Made by a program: the position numbers and the translations under genes | In this document: positions 24,151-38,012 of the stretch, one piece after another | How the letters are laid out: the number at the start of each line of letters is the position of its first letter | Position numbering within the stretch: the stretch's first letter is position 1 | Notes under the pieces: model-generated | What the model saw: only the letters and a program-made list of their open reading frames with translations | The model's database searches: none | What the model was told of the DNA's origin: nothing | From: Kappaphycus alvarezii | Taxonomy: Eukaryota; Rhodophyta; Florideophyceae; Gigartinales; Solieriaceae | Direction: 5' to 3' | Assembly: GCA_002205965.3 (NCBI GenBank) | Contig: NADL03000037.1 | Coordinates: forward strand, 124,001 to 188,000 | Length of the DNA stretch: 64,000 nt

Positions 24151-27100
24151 TATTGCTGCGTGAGTATTTCTCAATTAAACTTCCTCAGAAGCCCTTTTTC
24201 GTTGTTTCACGTAGGGAAAACCGAGAATACTGATTCTATGGCTAACGATTTTAGCAGGAATAATCAATATTGAAGAAATGTTGATAGAGAAGCTGAAACC
24301 GAACTTTCTTTCAATAATTTAACCATGAGCAGAGTGTTGAATTTTATCTGTTAGGGAGCCTTGAACATCAGACTCTTAACTAGAAAATTTGGGACTAAAT
24401 TAAACAATTAAAGCAGTAGAGACATTGAAACTACCGATATTTATATTTAATTCCATCGTTTATCTACTTTGATATACAAATTCGACCCTCTTAGTACAAA
24501 AAAGGATATAACGTTGGTTCTGGGAACGATAAGTCTGAAGAGACAATTTAATGAGGAATACCGGTTTATTCCCCCTTCAAAACAAAAATGTTACTCTTTT
24601 TCTAAAGGTAACACGCTGCGAAGATGTTTGCCAAGAGTCTTTGTTTCAGAAAGAAAATGATAAGTTAAAGATCTAAGAAACGATCCAAGATGTTTTACAG
24701 GGAAAGAATAGCTAGATTTTCCTGTAAAAATTAGTTATCTATACTAAACCGCTGACGGATCCCATTAATACTAAATCCGTTGGCTTGGCTCTCACAAATC
24801 ATCAGATACTTCGGAATCTATTGAGCATAAAACTCAGAACCACATATTGCGCTAGTTTATAAAAAAAAGTCACACTAACACTGGATTATACCTGGACAAA
24901 AGTGAGAAGGATGGTGCAAAAAACGATGAATACAATGAAATCTGTTGAAGATGTTTTTAGAAATGTTTCATTTGGGAAAAACCGGAATGTATACAATAGA
25001 AGTATGTTTTTTTTTGCTGTGAGGTCGAAAACGATTACCTTTAGGTGACAGAAACGTTCGTGACGATTAGCGCAGAATTACCTCTCATACTCATGCTGTA
25101 AAGCTACGTATGCTTAAAAATCTTAGCTTTTGACTTCTAAACTTCCGTAAATCATCTTCTCATTGTCAAATATGCGTCAATGGAGCCCCAAAAATAGAAG
25201 CATCGATAATTAAGACGGGGAAAAGAATTTCTATTAGTTCGAATTTTTCAATATTAAGCTAGTCTTATCGATTTCAATTCTCTGCGATTTCCTCAAATTA
25301 ATTAATTTCAGGTTTATTAAACCGTAATTAAGTCCACAGATGATAAAAGTATATATGCTAAAGACTCCCTCCAAACAAAATCAAGACTTCCTAGGAGGCG
25401 AGGTTGACGAAATAACTTTCTTTCCGAGAAAAACCCGTGTAAATTGCTCTCCATACAAAACTTTAGCCAATGCTTGAGATCTAAACAATGATATAGATTC
25501 TCATGATCAACAAATACCAAATTAATTTTCAATTCTGACCTGAAGAGCTCTCATTCTCAGTGCTTCCCTTTTAAATATTATTACTCACTCTCTTAGCGGC
25601 AGTGAAGGTACTGTCTCGCTGTCCTCTTACCGCAGCTTGAAATTTGCATTCCTACCACAAAAGAAAAGGCGAAGGCCTAAGCATCCTCGCCCGAGATGCC
25701 AACAAGGCTTACCAAAAAAGCATGAAAATTAAACGAATGATGTAATAAAATCCGCACCCGAAAAGTCCCGCCAGAAGCTTCTCGAGCACAAATAGTTTCG
25801 TAAATTACATCTATAGGGCTCCTAGAAAGCTGGAAACTGCTGGAAAGAATTGTCGTTCGTTGATTCACGGTATATATTTTTGACTAAATTCTGATGGCAC
25901 ACGACTCATTTTTTGTTCAAATGCAACTCCGCAAGCTGTCACCAAAGTATTTTCCGGAGAAATATTTAACGTCACTTCGAGGCTACAACGTGGCACTGAA
26001 GAATCTTGTACCCTAGAAAGACTAATAATACATAATCTCAAGATAAATATCTACATGAACACCTTAAAATCAATATCTTTTAGATAAGACCCAAAAATCC
26101 GTATATCTATTAAAATCCCTTGAAAATTACTTTACACTCCGACGATGGTATATGGACTCCTCTGAAATATCAAGTTTTTTAAATTACCTTTTCTTACAAT
26201 CAATCTTTGAGTTATCTACTTCCAATAATTTTTAAATCGCTGTGATATCCTCACATTCTCCATCGTCCACGTCAAACGGCGCAAGAATCCCAGTGATTAC
26301 TCTCCATAATTGTTTAGTAAAGTTCTCCACTTACTTTCATCCACCCATTCGTGTTCCTCCTGCAAATTTGCGAATTCCTAATGCTTCATTGTTTCCTCCT
26401 CTGATTTCTGCTCCGCTTCAACGGAATCATTCAGTATGAAATAAATCAATTTCGCGTTCCTGTTCGATCATGCGGCGATAACTATCGTAGCACATAGACA
26501 AAGGATGCGCTTGGGCCAGTTTTTTGAAGTAAACGAGCCTTCCAAAGTACGTTTTCATGAAAAATAGGAATGGATGTTTTTCATGCGGCTATGAGTGCAA
26601 GGGGGTGAGATTAATTTGTCAAGCGACTGGTAGTAGGTTTGAGTCATTGATTAAACTGTTATAGGACTTAAATAGTGCTTTCTATACTTTATTTATACAT
26701 ATATTCGTCGAATGGAAGTATTTGACTCCTTTATACTGGGCTGATTTTTGTTGACAATATAAAAACGACTCGACAAACATCGAAACGTATTTTGGATGAA
26801 TAATTGGATCGCGATTCAATTAATTTATCTTCAAAAATTACCAAAATCTGAACACAAACAAGAGTTTTACAGTGAACTTAGATCTATAAATTAAAATAAT
26901 TTCAGAATTTTGTTTTCAGAAGTTTTCATATTTAACGGAGGAGCTCAGATATGTCTCTATTGACGATGAAACAAGGCTTCTGTAGAAAGGACCGGTTTTC
27001 TATCAACAGTATCCATCCGGAACATCCAGAACTTGCAAGTGATAATATTCAAGCTTCTCTACAAAGAGTTTCGGATTGTTTTGAATGTCGATAATTAACC

Positions 27101-28929
27101 GCTCTGGTCCAGTTTCATGAATTAAACTGTTTCTAGAATTTCTTAGATTGGATATAGATTCCGGTAGCATAACACTGAGAAACTATTGCAGCTTTATGTC
27201 TCTTCCGCGGCGATCTACATACAGTAGATAAGATTACTTCGGAAAGCTGAACAAAAATATTCAAGAAGCTACCCGCACTAGCAATTATATTACTCCATCT
27301 CAACTATAGCTTATGTATCAAGATAAAAATATCCAAATGGCTCTCTGGATGCTCAATGATACCATGCCCTACACTTTACAACGTACTCTTTGATATAGAT
27401 TCTGAATCGACATTCAGAACAGTTGCGTACAACATATGAGATCACCAAGAACGTTCCAACTGATGGCAATTATTGCAACACGAACAGGTAAGGAATATCA
27501 CGACTTTAGGAATAGATATGGTTCATAAAAATAAAAAAAAGGATACTCTGTACTAAACTTACGGATATATTGCAAGTTTAAAGACGCAGATAGGATTCGT
27601 ATGAGCTAAAGGAAGAACTTTCGCTTTCCGTTTTTCCCAAATATCTCCAACTGAAGTTACGAATAAAAATTAAATCTTCCATAATGAAAGCCTCCAAACT
27701 CATGTACATGTTTGTAATTTTTCGAAAAGCAGTCCCTGAAGAACTCAGGGTGATAGATAAAAATTTCGTTGCCAAAAATGACCAAATCCAATGCAAATAT
27801 AATTCGACTTGTTTTGGGTGCAAATTTTCATCTTGATTGATGGGTAAATTCGATTATATTTCTTTATTAGTTCGTTTAGGTCGTAATAACCAGATAGATT
27901 CCAAAAGCCTTAAGGAAATAGATTTTCAGTCGAGGATTGTTCAGATTAACCTTTCCTGTCCCTAAATTGCGTGTCTTCACAACTGTTCTGAATCAATAAG
28001 TCAGACGATATAGATTAGAAATTATTTGAAGACATCAAATCTAGGCTTCTGCGGGATCCCTTCAAAAGTTTCTAGACATCCACGCAATAAATAGCGTTAA
28101 AAGTAGTGTTAGTTCTGATATACCACTCCTTAACCTCCAGTTTCTTCTCTAATTGCGGATAGTTCTGACTTAATCATATGTAAACGTCAAACATAGAAAA
28201 GTTATCAAGTACATCTCGAACATCTTTGCAATATCTGTCTCATAAATTACAGTTTTCTCCACTTATATACCTACATCTTCCCTGCAAATAAGACTTACTT
28301 TCCTAGTAGTACTAATATTACTGAAAAAATATCTTCTTTCACGTCCAATTAACATAATTCCAGCAATTTATTTTCCATCTATTTCTTTAAAATGATAAAA
28401 ATGCCCTTAACCTTTTATTCTCTCACGTTTAGAGATAAATTTCATAGAATAGATTTTTCAGCCCTATTGAAAACACCAATGCACCTTAATGTCCTATCTG
28501 GTAAAGCTTAAGCTGATTGAACAAGCGAAAAGGTGAAGTCAGTAAACGTAACGGTATCTGTCTCAAAACAGCGCTCAACTAGGTCTATTATCTTCTTTTT
28601 AGTACCTTGCAGATTTTTTTTTGTGCTGTCAGCGTCATCTTCTTCATACTGGCAAATAATAAAAAAGTATCATAACTCCACTCTTCCAACAGGAAGCAGT
28701 CGCCTTCTCGAAAAAAATTACGGTTTTCATCTAAGACTACATATAGAGAAATACCTTTCTTATTCTTTTGTATTTCTATTCACTACTACATTGAAAAAAT
28801 TTCACCAACGAAGATTCGATCGACCGGCTTAATATTTAGCTCTCTACGATTATTTATCGCATCTAAAAAACAGCTAATGAGCACTTGTCTGGCTTTCAAT
28901 TTTATGCTTACATAGTGTCTATAGGACCA
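24151..28929. other. AT-rich gene desert, second part
   Basis: No gene, long repeat or RNA is recognised. Open frames are short and randomly placed on both strands. The composition is uniformly AT-rich. Confidence 0.45.
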
Positions 28930-29325
28930 TTGTCCTCATACGAGGACAAAGTTTGGGCTAGTTTTTTAAGTAAAAAATATAAGTTCTCTGTTTTTTGCGA
29001 GCCTAAACTTTCAAATTTTGTGAGGCCCAATCAAAACAAACGTTTTGGTAATTTTAGTGCTAGTAAGGTACGAATTACGATTAGTATACTTGATAACCTT
29101 CGATATTAGTGGCAATCTGCTACTTTTTCTCCTGTAGGTGAATGCTTTAGCCGAGGAGGTGTAGAGTTGAAGCCACTGAGTACCTCTTTACTGTAATTCT
29201 ATATTTCTGGAGTATATTTTTCTGTAAAAATTTACGGCCCAAATTTTTTTTAATTTACTATACATTTTTGTATGATAAGGAGGTTTGTCCTCATATGAGG
29301 ACAAATTGTGCCTCATAAGAAGACA
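28930..29325. repeat. Cluster of three near-palindromic 20-22-mers
   Basis: A near-perfect palindrome, TTGTCCTCATACGAGGACAA, lies at 28930-28949. A perfect 22-bp palindrome of the same family (11-bp arm TTTGTCCTCAT) lies at 29284-29305. It is followed at once by a third, degraded copy (TTGTGCCTCATAAGAAGACA) at 29306-29325. The first and second are about 350 bp apart with AT-rich DNA between them, including a 75-codon open frame. The layout could be the ends of a small non-autonomous DNA transposon, or repeated binding sites. Confidence 0.6.
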
Positions 29326-32032
29326 GTGCTATCGTGGATAGATACTTGAGGCCCTACATCGCTAAAATAAATGCACGTACGAACACTTTAAAAACGCTCT
29401 CTGGGCAAAATCCATCCACAATTTGGTCCTTCGACAACTATTAATGGAAAATTTGACCTATATAAAGATATTCTGCCAATGAATTCCCAACTGTGATATC
29501 AGAACCAATATGAATAAAAATTATTTCCCAAGAGATGCATGGGTCCAGATTTCTTCCTTCCAGTTAAAGTGTTGGTAGTTTCAACATTTGAAAAATGATA
29601 GCTCACCGGAAATGTATACTTTAAGTAGTTGGAAAATGGTATGCCAAGCGAACTTTGAACTTCCATACTGGACTCATATCCAATGCCCTATATATATCCT
29701 TCATTTGCTGGCACGGTTTCACCCATTGGGTTACTCAGTCACGCGAACTTCAATCTATTTTTGTCCATTTGCAGAACAGATCTAGCAGACCTATCAGCGT
29801 TTCCATCCATTAATAATCCTTAATTATCGTTAGTAGATTGATTCAAAATGAGAACTTACTTGGAGAAACATTAAGAATCCTCCTTGGGCTTGAAATCTCA
29901 AGATATCCGTAAACGGGAGGGAATTATTGGCAGCATCTCACTCATTTCATGACTTTTGTCCAGAAGAAAATTTTGAAGAGAGTTTTCCCTGACATTTAGT
30001 GTCAAAGTGTACTCCCATAGCTTAAAATCACCCAGAAATCTTTTTTCATCCGAAGCTAACATTTCGCTGTCACCTTTTTCCGAAAACGAATGATTTCTCG
30101 TCTCGATGGTAATTAAACACAGAAAATTTTCGTCTTCCATAGAGCTCAATACAAGCCTGTGAATTTGACGTCATGCTTAAGGACTTTCTTGTTTGTTAAC
30201 AAGATTTATGATGACGGTTTAGGTGCCTTGTGCGCGCGTTATTGTAGATAGTATTTCTGAACCAACAAAATGAAAACGGCCTCAAGCGGCAGTAATAGGC
30301 AACAATCTAGAGGGAATTGAGCTTACCCAGGTAAGCGAGGTCCGGTTGGTTAAATCCCGATTTATAAAGATCAGGATGCCATTAATGTTTAGTATTTTAA
30401 ATCTATTGAATTGATGCTAAGTGTAAATTAACTACACGTGTTGAAAAGCATTAGTAATGATGGCGTAGTAATTTATGGATTTAGAACATCGCCGTCGCAA
30501 GGTAAACTTCTCGGCTTCGATCATCCTTCCCCTACTATTCCGACAAAACAAACATTCCGTGTCTTACATCCTTTTCCTACGATCGAGGTTCACCCCCCTT
30601 CATGAAATTTACGTAATATTTCCTTGGGAGCCGCCCTGCGGGCTCTACCCAACATCTCCAATACTGCTATGTCAAAAAAGAATTGGCCGATAACAACTGG
30701 TCTCGTAAGCAAAAAAATACCGGTCGACAGCGAACAAGGGACCTGGACCGGTACTGCATGGCACGGCGTACAACTAGGGTTAGGTGTCTGGGCGTGGTAA
30801 CGATAACGAAATCAACCAGAAAAGCACTGTAGAGGTATATTTTTAATGACATTTTAGGTTTTTTACTACTTTCTTGCTACATTTTGAAATTTTGCGTTCT
30901 CTATATAGCGTCGTTGGGAAGCTTTCGGGCCTTGACTCCCCCCTTTCTGACAAGCAACGACGAAAAAAGCCCTCTAAAGCAGTGCTGTCCCTTCTCTCTC
31001 TGATCTAATGGTGTGGATATCGAGTTCAGGAATGGAATACCGAACAAACTGTAGTGTCTCTTCCGAAGAGACAAAGGAGTCTCTCTTCAGACTCACAGTG
31101 CCTAGCTCGTATTTCTGAGAGGGAATAACTGCAGTGAATGTCCATTTTGTCTTGCAAAAATCAGCTACTGATACCAGAAAGGCTTAGATCCGGAGGAATA
31201 AGGAAGCCATTTTGAACTCAGAGGGACCATGACCAGTATCGAGAATTACGCAATAAGGGGAAGGAGCAAAGGGAGCGGGAAAAATTAAAGGAGAGGGAGG
31301 TTGGTCTTTTCGGTGGAGAAGGTTTTGATAGCTCGGTGTCTCCTTCATCGCAGGTGACCGGATACCCCAGTCATCCACTGATTGAGGACGACGCCGAAGA
31401 AGCTTCCCTTACCTACCACACGGATTCTACTCCTGTGATACAGTCTCCTGTTGCTTCTTCATCTTCTCACCCTTAAAAACTCTTTCCTGATCAATCTTTG
31501 TAGGAGAATTCACACTAAGAGCTCCTTCAAAGGACAATCGTGGTTTCCGGGATTCGACCAGGGCACCAGAGGAGAGTAGAAGAGCTTGCTTGGTAGAACT
31601 GAGGCTAGCCACAGACCGTGGGCAATGGGATAGAAAAAGAAAGAGGAGGAAAAAATTCTTTCTGCCGTCGTGTTTGGGAGATAAACTTCGTCATTCTCCG
31701 GCAAATGGAAGTGTACGAGGCAGGCAGGAGGCGCGAAAGGGCAGTCGAAAGGAAGAACGCTGGAATATTACGTCCCAGTTTTAAAGCTTGCGACATTGAT
31801 TTCACATAGAGAATTGATTTGGAGATCTATCTGAGGAGTAAAAAAGAATGCAGGAAGCTCGCCTTCTTAGAAGAGAACCGTGTAATTTAGTCACTTTGCT
31901 TTTGAGTTAAAAAAAAAAGAAAAACAAAAACCGATTTCCCCTTCTAGTACTTTCAAATAAATCCAGTACCGCTAATTACAGTAAATGAAACCTCCCTCTC
32001 CCCACTTTTCTTGATTTGTTTGAACTAACCCA
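29326..32032. other. Intergenic region left of the retrotransposon nest
   Basis: This is mostly AT-rich and becomes more GC-rich after 30.4 kb. No complete gene is seen. A minus-strand frame at 31378-31184 contains VILDTGHGPSEF, which resembles the active-site strand of retroviral-type aspartic proteases. Neighbouring frames are too broken to confirm an element. The last 200 bp before LTR A are poly-purine/poly-pyrimidine rich. Confidence 0.35.
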
Positions 32033-32353
32033 TGAAAGCGATCGGTGTAGTATATCCGCTCTCTCTTCCGTCGGCCATCAACGTCTCGATCTTTGTTTAA
32101 ACCTCAACGGTCACACTCCGTACAACCAGTGTACTATACAGTAAGACGGCGGCGGCCACCCTCAAAGGACAGCTGTCCCATATCCCACGGATATCGGGGC
32201 TATCAATAAGTACGGTAAAGTACTGTACTGTAGTCTACAGTACAGCCTACAGTATGCAGCAGCCGTACCATGTGATGGTCCCTTCAGCGGGACAAGCTTT
32301 TCCCTCATGGGCTATTACCGTACAGTGCGAGCACCGCACACTAGCGGTCTCCA
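32033..32353 (-). repeat. LTR of element A, 3' copy (left)
   Basis: This is 321 bp, beginning TGAAAG and ending TCTCCA on the plus strand. Shared blocks with the right copy include CCTCAACGGTCACACTCCGT, CACCCTCAAAGGACAG, ATCAATAAGTACGGTA, GATGGTCCCTTCAG and AGCGGTCTCCA. It contains several CTGTAC/CAGTAC units, so this LTR carries the motif that is also scattered near cellular genes in the window. Confidence 0.9.
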
Positions 32354-33078
32354 ACAACCTTCCTCAGCGCTAGCTGTAGTTGCAAAGTACTGTACTCCAA
32401 CAGAAAATATTTCTTTTGATCTTTGTTGGGAACCAAACTCGAACTCATACACATAAAAATTGATTTAACCTATTGAGCCACATTAGCTCAGGTTTTCAAC
32501 CACATATGAGTCGATTACCGATTTTTCCACGTGTAACCTTCAATGGTGAATTTCGATTATAGTCCAAAGGACTTTATGGAATCAGTATAACGGGTTTCCG
32601 CTACATTATTATCGATCTTCCCAGAGGTCTGCTGGAAATAGCTTCGCATCTTCATTTAAAATCCAATAATGACTGACTGCATAAAGAGAAGTGAGGGCCC
32701 TCCAGAGATATCTGCGGGGGATAGGATTGTCCAATGTGTATTGCACCTTCATTTTGGATGACAGAGCCCATCAGGTAGGTAATTCGCCGCAAATGTTAGC
32801 CGTTTCTCCCCCAAAAACTTTTGTTGAATGATAACTTGACATACTTTTCCACTTGGTAGATAGAATCTAAGTACCCTTTGACACTAAAACTTGTTCCACT
32901 TTAGCAAATTAAAAAATAACCATGCTTCTTGAGCGTGAAAAGAACGACAGCCTTTGTCATGATGTCTGCATTCTGATTACTGGATCTAATATGACTAACT
33001 GTTAGAGTTCTGTACTTGATATGATCCCGGACATGGTGGTACTTCACGTCAATGTGCTTTCTTTCCGTCGATACCTGA

Positions 33079-36000
33079 TTATTTAAATAATTGACAATCC
33101 TGCGGTGTTGTCAGTGTACACTGTAGTACTGCACTGTGAACTTTCATCTCGTTACAGTAGGGATAGCACGTAGAAATTTCAAGGAATAACTTTTGAATCC
33201 AAGTAATATCCTTGACACAGGAGGACAAGGCCAAAAAGTCGGCGGAGGACAGGGCGAAAATTGTTTGACCTTGGCTCTTCCACTCTAAATACACATCGTT
33301 GAATAATGATATACCCTGTCGCAGACTTTCTAAATTCCTTGTCTCACGTCAAGTCGAAATCCGCAAGCGCAAGAAGCCCCGAGCCATCTTCGGATATCTT
33401 ACCTCCGCCGTTGCTCGGGAACAAAATGCCAAGTTTCTTGTGTGAGGTATTAATCAACGCAAACATTTTAAACTAGCTAGGCATGTCGCACTGTAGGAGA
33501 GTGAACCTGACGAGCCAAGGCATTGACTGCATATGAAATGCCGGGGGCGAGTGCACATTGCCAAATGCAGCAGCTCGCCTATTGTTGCGCGATTCGTTGA
33601 GTTGTTCGTCTTACAAAGGTACACATAATTTTCATGTGCTGCAGTGATGTCTAGATCTGCTGGAAGAGGAGTAAAAACTCCATTAGCCTCGTTGAGATAT
33701 GTTTCTGAAGAAGTTGTTCTATGTAGCGCCGTTGACAAATCCTGATGCCATTGTACTCTTGATGAATCTCACATCCCAAAAATGACGACAACTTACCAAG
33801 CAGTCTAACATATAGTTCATTCGATATTTTTGGCTTCAAATGGTCAAGCAATTTATTGAGTTACTTGCAAAAACCATGTCATCAACTATTACAACAAGAA
33901 TGATGAATTTATTCCCAACCTGCTCGTAGAACACTCTAGCGTCAATGGCCGATTGTTTGAATCCCCAGTTGAGAATGGAAACCTCAAATAAAAAACCAAA
34001 AGCTTCCCGCTTTGCGTTGTCCGTACATTGACTTGAGAAGACAACAGAAAATCCAGGTCGTTCTTGGTTTCCAGTGGAGTCTGTCGGCTGTAACAAGTAC
34101 AAAAGAATACCGATCTTGCCGTACAGATAAGCACTACTGACATCCCCTGCTTCAATAATGATGCTTGAGGCAGCTTAAATGGAAAGGAGCATGCTAATGC
34201 TTCTTTGGATGCGACGGTTGATTAAAGATAATCGGGGTCGAAGTCGATAGCAGGCATTTGCATGTCACCTCTGGCTACGTATCTTGCTCCATGAAGAAAT
34301 GTTTCTCCAAGCCCGTCCTGTGGCTTTAGTAAGAAGACCAATGTGTACTTTATGACTTGCATAGATTGCTAGCGAAGTACTTAGTCCCAGGCTTCACGAG
34401 TACGAAGTGCGAGGTATTACCTTCCGGTAGCTTCGCACCAGAGAGGATCCTTGATAGCTGAGTCGAAAGATCGAGGCAGACGAAGATCCAGATTATTTGT
34501 CCGAAGTACCGTTACGTGCGAGAGAGCTCTTCTTAGAGGAATGCGTTAGACATTGAATTCCGTCGCAAAAAGATCTTCCATAGATTTATCGTTGGAGTCT
34601 TCCTAATTCTGCAATCTTCTTTGCCGTGCGATACCATATATAAGCGAAGATATTCCAGTAATTTGGTCCATTGAGCAGAGACGGAAATCGTGAGACCTAG
34701 TGATAGTTATCTTCTTCTTTTCGGAAATCTAAATTCGATTCAGAGTCAAGTTGCTCTCCAATTCCACGAAATTTCCATAGGAAGCTCTTGCAGATAGCTT
34801 TCTGTTCTACCACGAAGTCGACTGGCACAGGAAGGAAAATCCAGGTTGTCCAACGGTATGCAGGGTTTTGAAGTTGATGCGAGTACGAGAATCCCGCAGA
34901 CAGATAGGTATGTTTCCATGAACTCTGCCTGAAGAGAGGCGATTCCTTAACCAGTTGCTATGACTCATTGCTTCAGCCCATAATTTGCGGTCACGTTTTG
35001 AGGCAAACTCTAAGACCCGGCCTCGAGTGCCCAGATCTTTCATAAATCTTTCTGCGATTCCATTGCTCTGCGGAAAATTTGGAGGGCTATCTTCAAGGCA
35101 TATTACGTTCATCAATTCGACGTTTTGAACAGTTCCGACGAGGTTATAATCACCAGCATCCAGGCTAATATTGATTACGTTAAATCCAGTAATGATTTCA
35201 GACCTTTGTTAGTAATGAAAACTGCTGGAAAGAGGTCAGAATTATTTCTGATGAAGTACACATCAGTTTTTCAGTGCGGTTATCGACAAAACCGATGACG
35301 TAATGACTGCTACAGATGGATTTTTGCGGTATCCTTCCGCTGATGTTGACAAGCAAAATCTCGATACAAGAAAATGTTGCTCGAGAAATTGGTTGGATGG
35401 GACGGCGTTGGACCTTTTCGATAGCGCAGGGTACTCAAATAATTTCTTCCAACAGTTTCCTCGGGAACTTTGACACGACATCGAACATATTGGAAAGTTC
35501 CATTTATCTGCCCGGTTGAGGTCGATCTGTGCGATAGTGCCATTCTAATGCAAAATAACTCTAGGATTTAGTTCCCCTTGAACTGAAACATTGAGGATCA
35601 GCTTGGTACAATAATGATGATATACTGCTGAACATTTGCTTAGCCTGCAAGAACTGATCCTTTTTTCGCTCGTTGGACAGCACCGGGAGATGGTGAAGGC
35701 ATAATTCATCAATTTCAATTAACTTCGGTGGTAGTAGATTGGCGCGATAAAATGACGCAAGAGCTCACATTTTTTCGAGATGGAGAGTCCATGGTGAAGA
35801 GCACATTCAGGTGTTCAGTAAGGATACCAACAGATAGAATGTTTAGTTTGATAGTTAGGAGCATAATATGATTCCGCAAGGAATCTAACCACCAAAAGGA
35901 TGCAAAATTCTCCTCTTTCTACAAGAATAAACACCTCAGATGCAGCTTGTACTTCTTTCCTGTAAATGGTTTCACAATTCTTGAAAGAACTTGTTGAGTG

Positions 36001-37238
36001 GGACCCATGGGAGTCAATCAATGAGTAGGAAGACTTCCCGTATGCACATTTGGCAAAACTGCTCTTGAATTTAGTCCTTGAAATGAAGCCATACGTATTA
36101 ATTTTTATGTATTATGCTCTTGAATTTAGTCCTTGACATGAAGCCATACGTATTAATACCATAAAACGGATTTCTGGATCTTGACTTCTGATTTCCATTT
36201 CCATCATGGTGTTCATGTTGTGGCGATAGGTCTAGCTGATCTGTGACACGAACAAGTTGAACAGAAGATACAGGATCTCCCATTTTACCATTATAATTTC
36301 CAAGGGAGGCTTGATTGTTTCACCACTGGTCGTTTTGGAAGTTGCCACTGGCATTTGTCTGGTGGTAAGTAGGGATAAAAGAATTTCCTCCGCGGCCTGG
36401 ACCACCGCGAGTGGAACCTCGACCAAAGATTCATCTGCTCCATTGGCCACGTCCACGACCACGTCTTATCTTGCCTGCAAGGCAGAATCAGCCCTCCGAG
36501 CGATTTACAGATCTATCGCACACCCAACAGATGTCTCCTCTACTGGATGCAGTGGCCTCATTTACTCTTCTCCCATAGACGCTGTCAGCTCTAGCGTTGA
36601 TATTCTTGTCAGCCACTCATGTCTTCGAGGCCTTGACTCCCATTGAATCGATGAACTTCGACTTTATCCTCGATATTTCGGTCGATACGAATGAGATCCG
36701 TTCTTCATATGACAACGTTCTTGGGATCATTGAAATCAGCGCAGAATAACCCGGGAGGATTCTGTTTCGCTTCTATATCTTTTCTTTGTCGGGGACTGCC
36801 TTTCTAAGATCCGCAATCTTGCTTAAAATTTCGTGGAATCTGTTAAGGTGATCTTCCCAGCTTGATTTTTCCCGATAAATCAACGAGTCCAAGTCTTGAA
36901 GTATGTCGATGACAATTTCTTCGTTGAATTATGTGTATAGGAGACCAAGAGCAGCCCAAAAAATACTTCCCGGTTCTTTCATCGTCGTCAATGATCGTAC
37001 TTGTCTGAGCCATGGGACGGTTTGCGAAGGTGAAGATGATTGCAGACTTGAACTGGATGCTCTTCTTGTTCCATCTTGAGAGTTGGGCTGCTGTCTGATT
37101 CTCGGGACTCAGTTTCAGCCCAAGCAGTTCAATATTCTCGCGTTAAATGTAGTCCTTTAGCCTACGACGCAATGGAATAAAGTCTCTTGTCCCGATAAGG
37201 CGCGGAAGCTTGACAAGCGAGTCCCCGTCATTGGCCAT
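33079..37238 (-). pseudogene. Copia gag-pol remnant of element A
   Basis: Reading the minus strand, gag starts at an ATG at 37238 (MANDGDSLVKLPRLIG), with an in-frame TAA about 33 codons later. A GRGRG/GGPGRGG-rich gag tail lies near 36470-36390. LIDSHGSHST near 36020 looks like a damaged copia protease motif (normally D-S-G-A-S-x-H). The integrase core appears at 35115-34807 (PNFPQSNGIAERFMKDLG and LWAEAMSHSNWLRNRL). Reverse transcriptase spans about 34155-33651 and retains the catalytic VDDM, followed by FLGCEIHQEYNGI. RNase H is at 33294-33079 (LSSADFLALSSCVKDITW). Stops and frame changes separate every block, so it cannot make a polyprotein. Confidence 0.85.
36061..36157. repeat. 42-bp direct duplication inside element A
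   Basis: A 42-bp block beginning GCTCTTGAATTTAGTCCTTG occurs at 36061-36102 and again at 36116-36157 with one mismatch and a 13-bp spacer. It lies in the gag-protease interval and is probably a post-insertion slippage or repair duplication. Confidence 0.85.
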
Positions 37239-37314
37239 GATTTGCGGAGGCGGCCGTAAGGTGTGAGGTCGGCTTTCATTGTCGTTCAGCGGCGTAACTC
37301 GTGCGATGCTACTA

Positions 37315-37497
37315 TGAAACGGATCGGTGGCGTGTCTCCGTGCTCCCTTCCGTTGGTCCTCAGCGTCTCGATCTTATTGAACCTCAACGGTCACACTCCG
37401 TCCGACCAGTGTACTGTACAGTAACATGTTGCCGGTCACCCTCAAAGGACAGGGGCCCCACATCCCATGGATATCAGGGGTATCAATAAGTACGGTA
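37315..37497 (-). repeat. LTR of element A, 5' copy, first part
   Basis: This matches the first 183 bp of the left LTR A (start TGAAAC, shared blocks ACCTCAACGGTCACACTCCG and ACCCTCAAAGGACAG). It stops at AAGTACGGTA, where element B begins. The last five bases, CGGTA (37493-37497), are one copy of the element B target-site duplication. Confidence 0.9.
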
Positions 37498-37893
37498 TGT
37501 GAAACTACACTGTTCAAAGGAAGTAATGTTAACCCACTGACGTCCACTGGGTATTTTACTGAATGCGGCTACTCAACGTCCGAGCGTGTAGCAACGTAAA
37601 TGAAACCTGACACTAATTCTTCTCTTAACTCACTAACCCCACACACCCGCTAGTCTGGGTGGTTCACAAGGTACTTCTACTCATCCACTCGGAGTGCGCA
37701 CAACTTCGCTGGATAACGCCGCGAGCTGCCCTAAGTAAGGAACACTGATTCAGCACCCATGCACATGCGACAGGTAATAAACCACAAGCAGAGAAATTAT
37801 AACCTAAAACATGCATTATGAAAATGTGCATGACAGCTACTGTGTGCAGCACATCACATCAAAAAAACTGGAGAATCATATTCACTTTCCACA
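37498..37893 (-). repeat. LTR of element B, 3' copy (left, intact)
   Basis: This is 396 bp with terminal TGTG...CACA. It is the uninterrupted reference copy, against which the two insertions in the right LTR can be recognised at the GGATAACGCC (37711-37720) and ATTATGAAAATG positions. Confidence 0.9.
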
Positions 37894-38012
37894 CTCCCGC
37901 CACTATCAAACGAGAGCGGATTTATCCAGGTCACTCAAAAGCAAAAGACAAACAAACATACGAGCAATATGGGTATCCCAACAACTTAATCGAATAGCCT
38001 ACGTTCAACCAA

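Noticed and set aside
31184-31378. Retroviral-type aspartic protease (VILDTGHGPS)
   Set aside because: Only one short motif matches, and no neighbouring gag, integrase or reverse transcriptase was found, so it is not called as an element.
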